Positions 25,084-34,411 of a DNA stretch of 64,000 nucleotides are shown here, piece by piece; the first letter of the stretch is position 1; every line of letters begins with the position of its first letter. Made by a program: the position numbers and the translations under genes. Below the pieces are notes generated by a model that saw only the letters and a program-made list of their open reading frames with translations, did no database searches and was not told the origin of the DNA. This stretch comes from Erysipelotrichaceae bacterium 66202529 (lineage in GTDB: Bacteria; Bacillota_I; Bacilli_A; Erysipelotrichales; Erysipelotrichaceae), in NCBI GenBank assembly GCA_017161075.1, contig CP046174.1, positions 62,001-126,000 on the forward strand, written 5' to 3'.

Positions 25084-26409
25084 ATGGAATATATTGATGC
25101 ATTTTTGATTATGACGATTTTGAAATCTGTATTTTCTTATTTCTTTCTATATAAGATTATGGAGTTGAAAATACATAATAAAACAAAAGCGCAGACATCT
25201 TGTTTTCTAGTATTCCTTATTTTCATATTTATAGGTAATCTCGCTTTTTTTGCCTTTGTATCTTGGGAGGATGAATTTGGCACTGTCAGGTACTGTCCGG
25301 ATATTGTAGAAGATATTATTATGATGTTGATAATAATGGCATTATTTCATTCGAATATTTGGAAAAAAATATACTATATTGTTTTTGGATATGTATTAGT
25401 CATGTTCGTTGATTTATTAAAATCTTTATTTGATAACATATTTCTTCAATATATTGTGCATCATATCTCCACATCAAATCAAGTTGCAATCATGTTCTTA
25501 CTGGAAATTTTAATATTATCTATAATTTATATTCTATTGAGAAAAAGAAATAAAACACAATATACAATAGACGATAAGGACTGGCCTTTATTTGCCGTAC
25601 TAGCCATTATCGTATGTGCCTATTTCTATTATATTAAAAACGTTGTACCTTATATTGATCCGGAAAACAGCATCATGTATGTTTCCATAGATTACATACA
25701 ACTAGGCTTTATGGTTGGAATATTCTTTCTGTTTAGTAGATATCATATCATCTTGGGGAAAAAGGGGCAGGAGCTCTTAAAAACACAGTTAAAGCTTCAA
25801 AGTGAACAATTTCAATTAAAACTAAGAGATCAGCTAACAGCCGCCAATGCAGAAAACAGGAAGCTTCGTCATGATTTGAAGCATCATTTTATCGTTCTTC
25901 AGAGAAAAATAAAAGAGGATCCTGAATATGCATTACATTATGTCAAGCAGTTGAGCGATCATGTGGAAATTGTATCCTATGCCGATACAAAGAATGAAAT
26001 TCTTAATTATATATTGAATACAAAAGCTGCAACAGCGCATCAGATGAACATACCATTTGAATATAAGATAGGTGATCCATTAACCTTTATCAATGACTTT
26101 GACCTTATATCTATCCTGGGAAATGCTTTGGATAATGCAATCGAAGCACAGCAATTTGTAAAGGAAGCGTGGATTCATATGGAAATCACAAAATATGAGG
26201 ATACGGTTCATATAAAGGTCGAAAACGCATGCGACTGCACAAAAATTAAATGGGTTGACGGTATGTTATCAACAGTAAAAAAAGATAAGGATGAGCATGG
26301 TTACGGATTAAAAAATATCAAGGAATTGTGCGAAAAATACAATGGTATACTGGATATCAGTACAGAGCAATCTGTTTTCCAGCTAACAATGTCATTTCTG
26401 AAAATTTAA
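25084..26409 (+). CDS. AgrC-like GHKL sensor histidine kinase
   Basis: A 441-residue kinase: about six N-terminal membrane segments (1-215), a coiled stretch, the phospho-acceptor His263 in RHDLKHHF, and a C-terminal GHKL ATPase with N-box GNALDNAIEA and the HGYGLKNI glycine box. This is the AgrC/ComD architecture that senses peptides. No AgrB- or AgrD-like gene is visible nearby. Start is uncertain (TTG 25072, ATG 25078 or 25084); GGTGATGG favours 25084. Partner of the LytTR regulator. Confidence 0.85.
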   Translation: MEYIDAFLIMTILKSVFSYFFLYKIMELKIHNKTKAQTSCFLVFLIFIFIGNLAFFAFVSWEDEFGTVRYCPDIVEDIIMMLIIMALFHSNIWKKIYYIVFGYVLVMFVDLLKSLFDNIFLQYIVHHISTSNQVAIMFLLEILILSIIYILLRKRNKTQYTIDDKDWPLFAVLAIIVCAYFYYIKNVVPYIDPENSIMYVSIDYIQLGFMVGIFFLFSRYHIILGKKGQELLKTQLKLQSEQFQLKLRDQLTAANAENRKLRHDLKHHFIVLQRKIKEDPEYALHYVKQLSDHVEIVSYADTKNEILNYILNTKAATAHQMNIPFEYKIGDPLTFINDFDLISILGNALDNAIEAQQFVKEAWIHMEITKYEDTVHIKVENACDCTKIKWVDGMLSTVKKDKDEHGYGLKNIKELCEKYNGILDISTEQSVFQLTMSFLKI

Positions 26410-26445
26410 AGGGTGTCTATTAAAGGCATCCTTTCATTTATGCGT

Positions 26446-26475
26446 TTAGATGACAAAAATTGCATTTAGATACCA
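26446..26475 (+). promoter_or_regulatory. LytTR direct-repeat operator 3
   Basis: TTAGATGACA (26446-26455) and TTAGATACCA (26466-26475), period 20 bp, with TATAAA (26485-26490) and TATGAT (26505-26510) downstream. It lies before the DUF2812 gene, adding it to the regulon. Confidence 0.7.
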
Positions 26476-26527
26476 TAAAAGTAGTATAAATAACGGAAAT
26501 CTAGTATGATTTCTCAGAGGTGATAGC

Positions 26528-27169
26528 ATGGTGGAGCAAGATGTTATAAAAGAAGAGACCGTAAGCTTTCTGATGATTCAATACAGGAAGGTACTTGAAT
26601 ATCTACAGCAAATGGCGGAGGATAATTGGCGGTTAAAAAAAGTAAAAAACACATCCATGTATTTTGAACGAGGCTATAAGGTTCGCTATTCGTATTGTAT
26701 GATACCTGTTGAATTATTTAATAGAGAAATCCAGATCAAAGCCAGGCAGCAGGATTGGAGACAGATCGGTACATGGAAGCATCTGTTGATATTCGGTAAA
26801 GAGGAACAGAATGCAATGCCAATCATTGAAGAAGATATATTACATCAGTATATAAAAAACACAAGGTATCGGAAATATGACCTTTATATTGTACTCAGCT
26901 GTTTTCTCGTATCCATCGGATTATTGGCACTCGCTTTATATTTCGTATTGCATGCAGGCTCATTTATTAAATACTTCTTTATCACTCTGCTGTGGGGAGG
27001 CTTATCTATTTACCATTTGTGGGTGTTACTCCATGTCTGCCATTTTTTATGGAAACTGGAACATATTGAAAAGCAAAGTATTGATGAGGCTAAGTTTACT
27101 ATGAGAGCCATTCATGAAAATATGATGTTAGGGGTTATTGCATCTGTTTTGATTCTCATTGTTGGCTGA
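26528..27169 (+). CDS. DUF2812 family membrane protein
   Basis: A 213-residue protein. The N-terminal half has the DUF2812 pattern (YLQQMAEDNWRLKKV... YFERGYKVRYSYCM); the C-terminal half has membrane segments (about 125-145, 150-170 and 195-212). DUF2812 genes often sit beside PadR or other regulators; function unknown. GAGGTGAT precedes the ATG. A LytTR-type operator lies upstream, linking it to the locus. Confidence 0.75.
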   Translation: MVEQDVIKEETVSFLMIQYRKVLEYLQQMAEDNWRLKKVKNTSMYFERGYKVRYSYCMIPVELFNREIQIKARQQDWRQIGTWKHLLIFGKEEQNAMPIIEEDILHQYIKNTRYRKYDLYIVLSCFLVSIGLLALALYFVLHAGSFIKYFFITLLWGGLSIYHLWVLLHVCHFLWKLEHIEKQSIDEAKFTMRAIHENMMLGVIASVLILIVG

Positions 27170-27457
27170 TAAGACTTATCGTTTCATAAGCATTCAAAGA
27201 GATACTTACCATCTAAATAAAAGATAGCGTTAAAAAGCAGTGCTATTTATATGAACGTATTCTATGCGCTTTGAAAATATGTGAATTACTTTCAAAATGA
27301 ACAAGAGATTATTCTAAGCATTTCATTTTCTTTTCCTTATATTTTCATCCATAATATAGATAGCATTGACAAAAGTAAGTACTTTCTATAGGAATTTGCG
27401 TCAATCTGTTTTATAATCATATCGTCAGGGATGAATGTAGTAGAAAAGGAGGAGCAT
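27170..27457. other. Intergenic region before the pyrophosphatase gene
   Basis: About 290 AT-rich bases. Holds a single half-site like the LytTR repeat (TACCATCTAA, 27207-27216) without a partner 20 bp away, and a TATAAT at 27412-27417 that is the likely -10 of the next gene. Confidence 0.4.
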
Positions 27458-29101
27458 ATGCTGAACAAGGAAAAAATTTATATTACAGGGCACAGACACC
27501 CGGATACAGACTCTATCGCATCCGCTATTGCCTATGCAAAGCTGAAACAACGTCAGGGATATAATGCTGTCGCATGCCGTCTTGGACCACTTAATGCCGA
27601 AACGGAATATCTGCTTGACCGCTTTCATATGGAACTGCCTATGCTGTTTGAGGATGCCCGTGCCACGCTGGATGAAATTGATATCGACGGCCCGCTGGCT
27701 ATCAGTCCGCAGACAACGATTATGGAAACGCTGGAACTGATGAATGAACAAAACAAGCAGTCCTATGGCGTAATCAATGCACAGGGAAAGCTGATGGGAA
27801 TGGTAACGAAATCAGATCTTGCTACAGTTGGTCTTGGTGATACTGCGGTCGCTATTCAGCTTTTGCAGGAAACACCACCCGAATATATCGCAAAAACAGT
27901 AAGCGGTAAAATGGTGTATACAGACAGGAACTATCACTTTAATGGGAAAACCAGTGTTATCGCGATTGCAGAAACAAAGCTGAACAACTATGAGCTGCAG
28001 GATCGGCTTGTCATTGTAGGGAATGACTCAGAAGCACAGGAAGCGGCAATCCGTAAGGGTGCGGGTATCCTTGTTGCTGTATGGACAGAGCGTATTGAAG
28101 AACGTGTCATTGCGCTTGCGAAGGAATATCACTGTCCTATTATTCTATCTGGACATGGGACGATGAATACCTCGCGTTATCTTTTCTTTTCACCTCCGGT
28201 CAAGCTGCTTATGAAAACGGATCTGGTCAGCTTCAATAAAAATGAATTTGTCGATGAGGTAGGAAAGAAAATGCTGAAATCAAGATATCGCAGTTATCCT
28301 GTGATTGATGATGAAAATCATCTGATTGGCTATGTATCACGATATCACATTTTGAATCAGCACAATAAGAAAGTGATACTGGTGGATCATAATGAATATG
28401 CACAATCTGTGAAAAGCATAGAAAAAGCAGATCTTCTTGAGGTTGTGGATCACCACCGTGTCTGTGATATTTCCACAAATCGTCCGATATCCTTCCGTAA
28501 TGAAATTATCGGCAGCACAGCTTCCATTATCACATCCATTTATCTGGAAAACCAGATGAGCATACCTAAGGATATAGCCGGTCTGCTTCTGGGTGCAATC
28601 TTATCTGATACACTGAAGTTTAAATCACCGACAACTACTGCGAAGGATAAGGGACTTGCGAAAATGCTGGCAGAAACGGCAGAGCTGGATATTGATACAT
28701 TTGCCAAGGAAATGTTTAAGGTCAGCTCCAATATCAGCAATAAAACACCGCGGGAGCTGTTGAATCAGGATATTAAGAAATTTGAAATAGATGGCAGAAC
28801 AGTAATGATTTCACAGGTCATCGCCTACCAGGTGAGTGAAGCTAAGGAAATCGAGGAGATTCTGCAGACAGAAATGGAAAGGTTTGCACAGGAAAAAGGG
28901 CTTGATCTTCTTGTAGTTGCCTTTACAAGTATTTTAGAAAACGGCTCCGTATTTTATTCCGCAGGAGAGATATCGGATGTAGTAGCTGAAGCATTTCCCA
29001 ATCATTTTGAAGAAGAGCACAGCTTTCAGGAGGATATACTGTCAAGAAAAAATCAAATTGTACCACTGCTTTCCAGAGCCATCATCAACTCCGTACACTA
29101 A
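27458..29101 (+). CDS. Manganese-dependent inorganic pyrophosphatase with CBS domains
   Basis: A 547-residue family II pyrophosphatase that hydrolyses PPi in the cytoplasm. The DHH domain begins with TGHRHPDTDSIASA; two CBS domains flank a DRTGG domain (about 65-305), the set used for adenine-nucleotide control; then comes the DHH motif VVDHHRVCDI and a DHHA2 domain to the end. The long CBS-containing form is typical of clostridia-like bacteria. I use the ATG at 27458 behind AAGGAGG. Monocistronic with its own terminator. Confidence 0.93.
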   Translation: MLNKEKIYITGHRHPDTDSIASAIAYAKLKQRQGYNAVACRLGPLNAETEYLLDRFHMELPMLFEDARATLDEIDIDGPLAISPQTTIMETLELMNEQNKQSYGVINAQGKLMGMVTKSDLATVGLGDTAVAIQLLQETPPEYIAKTVSGKMVYTDRNYHFNGKTSVIAIAETKLNNYELQDRLVIVGNDSEAQEAAIRKGAGILVAVWTERIEERVIALAKEYHCPIILSGHGTMNTSRYLFFSPPVKLLMKTDLVSFNKNEFVDEVGKKMLKSRYRSYPVIDDENHLIGYVSRYHILNQHNKKVILVDHNEYAQSVKSIEKADLLEVVDHHRVCDISTNRPISFRNEIIGSTASIITSIYLENQMSIPKDIAGLLLGAILSDTLKFKSPTTTAKDKGLAKMLAETAELDIDTFAKEMFKVSSNISNKTPRELLNQDIKKFEIDGRTVMISQVIAYQVSEAKEIEEILQTEMERFAQEKGLDLLVVAFTSILENGSVFYSAGEISDVVAEAFPNHFEEEHSFQEDILSRKNQIVPLLSRAIINSVH

Positions 29102-29106
29102 TATGA

Positions 29107-29138
29107 AAAAAGACAATTCGGTTATGAATTGTCTTTTT
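29107..29138. terminator. Bidirectional terminator after the pyrophosphatase gene
   Basis: AAAAAGACAATTC (29107-29119) exactly mirrored by GAATTGTCTTTTT (29126-29138), loop of six. The convergent DUF885 gene ends 65 bases away, so it may serve both. Confidence 0.9.
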
Positions 29139-29202
29139 CATGTTATAGAGGACAATGTGAAGTACCGTATAGTACGATAAGACTTTAGTCATTGATTACT
29201 GT

Positions 29203-30972
29203 TTATTTGGCAGCCTCGATATAGGCCTTTACATTTTTTTCAACAACACTGAACGGCGCAGAACCACTTTTCAGAATCGCTTCATGGAAATCCTTGTCAT
29301 TAAACTTATCCTTTAATTCATCCTGTGCATCCGTTTTCAGATTAGCAAGCTGTACATAGCCTACATAATAGGAAATAAATGCTGTCGGATTTGCCTGTAT
29401 CTGATTGTAGAAGGCGCTGATATCTGTAATTCCGAGTCCATTCTCTTCAAGGAAGCTCTGTGTTTCCTGCTCAGTCCATCCTTCATAATGAATACCGATA
29501 TCCGCAAGGGCAACCAGGCAATCCTGATATACAACCATATTCTGCTGCAGCTTTACCGCATCTTCGGACACTCCGTTGAGATATTTCAGGGCGTATAATT
29601 CCACATAGGTAGCATATCCCTCCGTATAACCGAGGTAATTTGCCAGGCTGTTTCTCCATGGATCCTTTACATTCTTATACGCATATGCAATCTGATACAT
29701 ATGTCCCGGAATTCCTTCATGTGCTACGGTTGAGAAGGTTTCCAACGCCTGAACATCCAGTGCATCCTTTAACATGTTTACACGAATCTGCTTCGGAGTC
29801 GTACCATCCAGAGCAGGAATATTGAAGTAAGCGGCAACACCGCCTGATGCAAGATCCTCACCGATTGGCTTGATCTGATAATCCAATTTTCCTACAGAAG
29901 GGAAATCATCCTTGATATCAGTATCAAGATCCTTCAGCATGCTTTCAAAATCCTTGTATTTTGTTTTGATCTCGCCGTTAACATAAGAATCATACGCTTT
30001 CTTATTTTTTGAAATAACAGCCTGTGCACCTAACAGAGAAGACCTCGACATGCTTGTCAGTTCCTTTTTGATTTCTTCAACGGATTTGTCCGTACCAGTA
30101 GCCTGCTGAAACAGCAGCTCATAATATGCCTTACCATTTTTCATATGAGAAAGACCCATCGTATTGTTCTTCGAGGAATCAAGATCATCCATTGCTTTTA
30201 TTATATCGCTGTAAGCTGGCAGGAAGTATTCCTGAAAAGCCTTCTTCAAATCAGCTTTATACTGTTTTGTTTTTTCATCACCCAGCTTCAGGTTGTCGAT
30301 ACTTTCATTGAGGCCGGTAAGCACACTGCTGTTCACATCTTCCTTAACAACCTTTTCACAATATTCCTTTACGGATTTGATATCCAGCATCAGGGTGCCG
30401 TTTTCTTCCTGTTTCTTTGTATAATCAAGAATACTATCCATATACGGTTTTACGGATTTCATGAGTTCAATGACATCCTTTACATCCTGCTCATTACGCA
30501 GTGTCCAGTCAGAGAACATCGTAGGAAGCTGTGTATGCATTCCTGTCATGGATTCCAGCGGCATGGACATATGCTCAAATTTGGAATCATTCATTTTCAA
30601 AGTATAATCGAGCATATACTTATAAATGTCATATGTATCCTTCTGCTCATCTGTTAATGCATCACGGTCAAATTCCTCAAAAGCCTTTTCGGATTTATCC
30701 GTAAGCTCCTTGTTTTCCTTAAAGGTGGCTTCTGTCATTTCTTTATCAATTTGAATCTTAGTTTTGCTTGTATCTACTCCGTAATTTTTGGGATTCTCCA
30801 GAATAATATGCGTATTTGGATAGCTTTGTTCCATAGATTCGACAAATTCCTGCTTCATGAACTCATCAAACTTTTTCTGTTCTTCCTTGTTGTCCTTTTT
30901 AGAGCAGCCGCCGATGGATAGCGCCATCACTGCGGATAACGTAAGAACGGTGAGTCTTTTTAACGTTTTCAT
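29203..30972 (-). CDS. DUF885 lipoprotein, putative metallopeptidase
   Basis: A 589-residue lipoprotein: signal peptide with lipobox ending Gly-Gly-Cys at residue 23, so it should be anchored outside the membrane. The DUF885 domain fills the rest and carries the zinc-binding HEGIPGHMYQ motif near 420, with downstream Glu in YTEGYATYVELYAL. Family members are putative carboxypeptidase-like enzymes; the substrate is unknown. GGAGA precedes the ATG. It appears monocistronic. Confidence 0.85.
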   Translation of the reverse strand: MKTLKRLTVLTLSAVMALSIGGCSKKDNKEEQKKFDEFMKQEFVESMEQSYPNTHIILENPKNYGVDTSKTKIQIDKEMTEATFKENKELTDKSEKAFEEFDRDALTDEQKDTYDIYKYMLDYTLKMNDSKFEHMSMPLESMTGMHTQLPTMFSDWTLRNEQDVKDVIELMKSVKPYMDSILDYTKKQEENGTLMLDIKSVKEYCEKVVKEDVNSSVLTGLNESIDNLKLGDEKTKQYKADLKKAFQEYFLPAYSDIIKAMDDLDSSKNNTMGLSHMKNGKAYYELLFQQATGTDKSVEEIKKELTSMSRSSLLGAQAVISKNKKAYDSYVNGEIKTKYKDFESMLKDLDTDIKDDFPSVGKLDYQIKPIGEDLASGGVAAYFNIPALDGTTPKQIRVNMLKDALDVQALETFSTVAHEGIPGHMYQIAYAYKNVKDPWRNSLANYLGYTEGYATYVELYALKYLNGVSEDAVKLQQNMVVYQDCLVALADIGIHYEGWTEQETQSFLEENGLGITDISAFYNQIQANPTAFISYYVGYVQLANLKTDAQDELKDKFNDKDFHEAILKSGSAPFSVVEKNVKAYIEAAK

Positions 30973-31038
30973 ACAATCTCCTCTCTTTATTACTTATATT
31001 ATAGCCAACAGCTACCGGATAAGCAATTTAATATGAAA

Positions 31039-31061
31039 AAAAGATGGAGGCTCCATCTTTT
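31039..31061 (-). terminator. Terminator of the flavoprotein gene
   Basis: AAAAGATGG/CCATCTTTT hairpin (31039-31047, 31053-31061) followed on the minus strand by a long T-run, about 85 bases beyond the stop of the flavoprotein gene. Confidence 0.8.
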
Positions 31062-31145
31062 CTATCTTGAATCCCTGTACTTTTAAAATTACAACAAATG
31101 TGTATAGTATTTGAGGATTAACTTAACTGCCTGCAATTTATAAGC

Positions 31146-32525
31146 TTACGCTGTTCGACCATTTCCATACAGATAGCGTGCGACATAAACACCGCTCGCA
31201 CTTGCATGGGAAAGAGAATGGGTAACACCGCTGCAGTCTCCGATTACAAACAAGCCTTCATGCTTTGTTTCCAGATGGTTATCAATTTCAACCTCCAGAT
31301 TATAAAATTTTACTTCAACGCCGTAAAGCAGTGTATCATCGTTGGCAGTACCCGGTGCTACCTTGTCCAATGCATAAATCATCTCGATGATGTCATCCAT
31401 CTGGCGCTTAGGAATCACCAGACTCAGATCGCCCGGTGTTGCGGATAAAGTCGGTGTCACAAAACTTTCGGCTATACGGGAATCTGTACTTCTCTGTCCA
31501 CGAATCAGATCACCAAAGCGCTGAACGATTACACCACCGCCCAGCATATTGGAAAGGCGGGCAATGCTCTCTCCATATTCATTGCTGTCTTTGAACGGCT
31601 CAGTGAAGTGATTGCTTACCAATAAGGCAAAATTTGTATTTTCTGTATAACGGGAAGGGTCTTCATAGCTGTGTCCGTTTACAGTTACAATTCCGTTTGT
31701 ATTCTCACTGACGACAACACCACGCGGATTCATGCAGAAGGTACGTACCTTATCCTGAAACTTACTGGTACGGTAAACGATTTTACTTTCGTATAGCTCA
31801 TCGGTCAGATCGGAGAAAATACTGTAGGGAAGCTCCACACGTACTCCGATATCCACACGGTTGCTTTTTGTGGAAATTCCCAGCCGTTCACAGATGCTGC
31901 CCATCCATTTGCTTCCGCTGCGCCCTGTAGATATAATACATTTGCTTCCGGTAAAGCTGTTGTCACCACTGATCAATCGGTATCCGTTTTCCAGCTTTTC
32001 CACTGCATCAATATGGGTATGGAAATGGATTTCAATGCGATCCTTCAATTGATTGTACAGGTTCTCCAAAACAATATAATTAACATCCGTACCCAGATGG
32101 CGCACACTTGCTTCCAGTAAATGCAGGTCATTCTGCATACATTTCTTCTTCAGATGTGTATTTTCATTGGTATAGAGCTTGGTACCCTGCCCTCCGTTTG
32201 CGACATTGATTTCATCGACATAATTCATCAGATCGATTGCTTCTTTTCTGCCGATATGTTCATATAGCGTACCGCCAAACTGATTTGTAATATTATATTT
32301 TCCATCGGAAAAGGCTCCTGCTCCTCCAAACCCGTTCATAATAGCGCAGGTCTTACAGTTAATGCAGGATTTGATCTTAACACCGTCAATCGGACATTTT
32401 CTCTTTTCCAGCGGGTTTCCTGTTTCAAATAATGCAATTTTCAATTCCGGGTTTAGTTTCATCGCCTCATAGGCAGAGAAGATACCGCCGGGACCGGCAC
32501 CGACAATCAATAAATCATAATCCAT
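31146..32525 (-). CDS. FAD-dependent oxidoreductase, COG2509 type
   Basis: A 459-residue flavoprotein with N-terminal dinucleotide site LLIVGAGPGGIFSAYEA, a Cys-rich stretch (KRKCPIDGVKIKSCINCK, near 42-60), GFGGAGAFSDGKYN near 70, and the C-terminal FAD motif LFVIGDCSGVTHSLSHAS. This matches the uncharacterised FAD-dependent dehydrogenase group COG2509. The electron partner and substrate are unknown. AGGAGG-like GGAGG lies seven bases before the ATG. Monocistronic. Confidence 0.85.
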   Translation of the reverse strand: MDYDLLIVGAGPGGIFSAYEAMKLNPELKIALFETGNPLEKRKCPIDGVKIKSCINCKTCAIMNGFGGAGAFSDGKYNITNQFGGTLYEHIGRKEAIDLMNYVDEINVANGGQGTKLYTNENTHLKKKCMQNDLHLLEASVRHLGTDVNYIVLENLYNQLKDRIEIHFHTHIDAVEKLENGYRLISGDNSFTGSKCIISTGRSGSKWMGSICERLGISTKSNRVDIGVRVELPYSIFSDLTDELYESKIVYRTSKFQDKVRTFCMNPRGVVVSENTNGIVTVNGHSYEDPSRYTENTNFALLVSNHFTEPFKDSNEYGESIARLSNMLGGGVIVQRFGDLIRGQRSTDSRIAESFVTPTLSATPGDLSLVIPKRQMDDIIEMIYALDKVAPGTANDDTLLYGVEVKFYNLEVEIDNHLETKHEGLFVIGDCSGVTHSLSHASASGVYVARYLYGNGRTA

Positions 32526-32831
32526 AAATTACCTCCATCGTTATATGTATAACTTTCGGGAAATCTCGTTTTTCCTATGGTATTTTATCACAGAAACAGA
32601 AAAAAGCCAGTGCTATTCATGAAAACTTTATGAAAACGGTATCAGAGGGTGTTGTCTTCTTTTCTTTTATATAGTCATATCGTCCTGTTATGAAGGTTGC
32701 ACCCATAGAAAATGCTGTGATGAGTGATTATGTATCAAAACGTTATACTGTTTTATATGAAGCTGTCTTTTTTATATGAAAAAGGTATAAGCAGCACAAA
32801 GCAGTCCATACTGCAGCTATGAGGTGAAGAT
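32526..32831. other. Divergent promoter region
   Basis: About 300 bases between the divergent flavoprotein gene and the secreted protein gene. AT-rich with no gene or RNA that I recognise. Confidence 0.35.
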
Positions 32832-33212
32832 ATGAAACGTTATGCGATAATTGGCTGTTTATGGTTTTTCATGGCAGCAGCGATGATTCATGGGAATGCG
32901 AGAGCTGAAATTGACTACGAGATACGCTATGACAGCAATACAAAGCAAACCTATGAGCTGAAGGAGAAAATACAGGAAATTTATTCTGATCTGGTAAGCG
33001 GTGTACATAAGGAATCCTATATCCTGATGGTACTTCACAATAAAGAGCTGTTTGCTTTTCGCAAGGATCTGCGTGCCGATTGGAAACATAATCAGCTGGT
33101 GATTACCGAAGGTGATGGGAAGGGCGATACGATAACCGGGACATTGCGTACGGAAAGTGTATGTGTTCCCGAGGTTCAGCCGCGCTCCCTTCTACAGGAA
33201 ATATTTCAATAG
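32832..33212 (+). CDS. Secreted hypothetical protein, possibly frameshifted
   Basis: A 126-residue protein with a signal peptide (cleavage near Ala-Arg-Ala 23-25) and a short mixed alpha/beta mature part. No family recognised. The reading frame stops at 33212, but a second frame open from about 33161 continues with coding-like amphipathic sequence to 33391, so this may be the 5' half of a gene broken by a frameshift. GAGGTGAAGAT precedes the ATG. Confidence 0.5.
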   Translation: MKRYAIIGCLWFFMAAAMIHGNARAEIDYEIRYDSNTKQTYELKEKIQEIYSDLVSGVHKESYILMVLHNKELFAFRKDLRADWKHNQLVITEGDGKGDTITGTLRTESVCVPEVQPRSLLQEIFQ

Positions 33213-33391
33213 CGATTGAACAGATACAAGTACTTTATCGGTTTTATCAGGAATGGATAAATACGGCGCCTGAAAATGATGAAGAAATAGATAAACTGCA
33301 TCTTAAAATGATAGAAGAAAGAGAACTCCGAAATGCACAGGGGCTTTCCTTCTTCTTTTTTCATGCTGTTTGCTTGTCTTCAGGGATATAA
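33161..33391 (+). pseudogene. Possible frameshifted 3' half of the preceding gene
   Basis: Open in the frame offset by two from the preceding gene. The part from about 33209 reads like real protein (EQIQVLYRFYQEWI then an acidic helix with EERELRNAQG), whereas the overlap with the upstream gene does not. There is no ribosome site at 33161. A single indel near 33160-33210 would join the two into about 185 residues. Alternatively it is chance. Confidence 0.35.
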
Positions 33392-33427
33392 GAACCACTT
33401 TATCTGTTGTAGTTTTATTTGCAGGTG

Positions 33428-33489
33428 AGTTGCGGATTCCTGCAACTTGGTTTAAATTTATGGCTTTTAAGCAGCAGTGCCAATATAAT
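33428..33489 (+). promoter_or_regulatory. Promoter and inverted repeat before the LytTR-DUF3021 operon
   Basis: AGTTGC (33428-33433) and GCAACT (33442-33447) are inverted arms eight bases apart. TATAAT at 33484-33489 is the likely -10; no good -35 is visible, which suits an activated promoter. The repeat centre is about 46 bases before the -10, a place fit for an activator such as the LytTR protein encoded next. Confidence 0.5.
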
Positions 33490-33508
33490 AAAAGCAGGAG
33501 GATTTAGC

Positions 33509-33937
33509 ATGAAAATCATGGAGGGTAAGGATTCACAGCAGCTCGATGTCCGCATACGGTTTGATACAGTCGAAGAAAAACAAAAAGCATTCCGTCTTCT
33601 GGCAGCTATGCAGCAGCGGCTGGTCGGATATCAGAGGGAGAAGGAATATCTTTTACGGGCAGAGGATGTCTGCTTTATTGCATCGGTAGAAAAGCGTACC
33701 TTTATATATACTGCACAGGGCTGCTTTGAATCATTGCTTTGGCTCTATCAGATTGAGGAACAGCTGAATGATGATTTCATACGCATTAACAAAGCGACGA
33801 TAATCAATATGACCCATGTTATGAGCATGCGCTCAGATATCGGCTCCAGAATCCGGGTATACCTTGATAATGGAGATTCGCATATGGTGACGAGAACATA
33901 TGCGAAGGCATTTAAGCAAAGGCTGAAAGGGGAATAG
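33509..33937 (+). CDS. LytTR-domain transcription regulator (LRS type)
   Basis: A 142-residue protein with only a LytTR DNA-binding domain in its C-terminal two thirds (RAEDVCFIASVEKRTFIYT; FIRINKATIINMTHV; RIRVYLDNGDSHMVTRTY) and no receiver. I use the ATG at 33509 behind AGGAGG. It is followed three bases later by a DUF3021 membrane protein, the arrangement of LytTR regulatory systems, where the membrane protein restrains the regulator. It then likely controls the ABC transporter genes. Confidence 0.88.
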   Translation: MKIMEGKDSQQLDVRIRFDTVEEKQKAFRLLAAMQQRLVGYQREKEYLLRAEDVCFIASVEKRTFIYTAQGCFESLLWLYQIEEQLNDDFIRINKATIINMTHVMSMRSDIGSRIRVYLDNGDSHMVTRTYAKAFKQRLKGE

Positions 33938-33940
33938 CTC

Positions 33941-34411
33941 ATGTATAAAAATCTGGTTAAGTTTTTCAGTGGAATCACAGTTTCGTTTTTTACAGCTATC
34001 TGCGGTATTGCGATTTCCGGTGTGCTGTTTGGAAATGAGGTTATAACAGTATCCAGCTTTTATGTGCAGGGCGGTATTTCCTTTCATGCTGTTTTCCAGA
34101 TCCTTGCGCTGGCCGCTCTCCTTGCAGTGTGTAATATTATTCTGGATCATCCCAGAGTATTGTCCAATATGCGTCTGACATATAAAATTGTACTGCGTAT
34201 TGCGATGTCTATGGCATTGATCCTGCCGTTTATTTATGTGTGCCGCTGGTTTCCGGTTGATAATCATGAGGCATGGATTGGTTTTATTGTTTGTTTTCTG
34301 ACCTGCTTTACAGTGGCAACCTCTCTCAGTATTTATGCCACCCGTAAAAAGGATAGGGAATATCAGAAGCTGCTGGCTGCATATAAGGCAAAAAAGGAGA
34401 AAGCAAAATGA
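33941..34411 (+). CDS. DUF3021 membrane protein
   Basis: A 156-residue protein with four hydrophobic segments and a basic C-terminal tail (KKDREYQKLLAAYKAKKEKAK, near 136-156), matching DUF3021. In known LytTR regulatory systems such proteins inhibit the paired LytTR factor at the membrane. Its stop overlaps the ATG of the ABC ATPase gene by four bases. Confidence 0.85.
   Translation: MYKNLVKFFSGITVSFFTAICGIAISGVLFGNEVITVSSFYVQGGISFHAVFQILALAALLAVCNIILDHPRVLSNMRLTYKIVLRIAMSMALILPFIYVCRWFPVDNHEAWIGFIVCFLTCFTVATSLSIYATRKKDREYQKLLAAYKAKKEKAK

Noticed and set aside
27207..27216. TACCATCTAA, resembling the LytTR half-site
   Set aside because: No partner 20 bp on either side and no gene in the right direction nearby.
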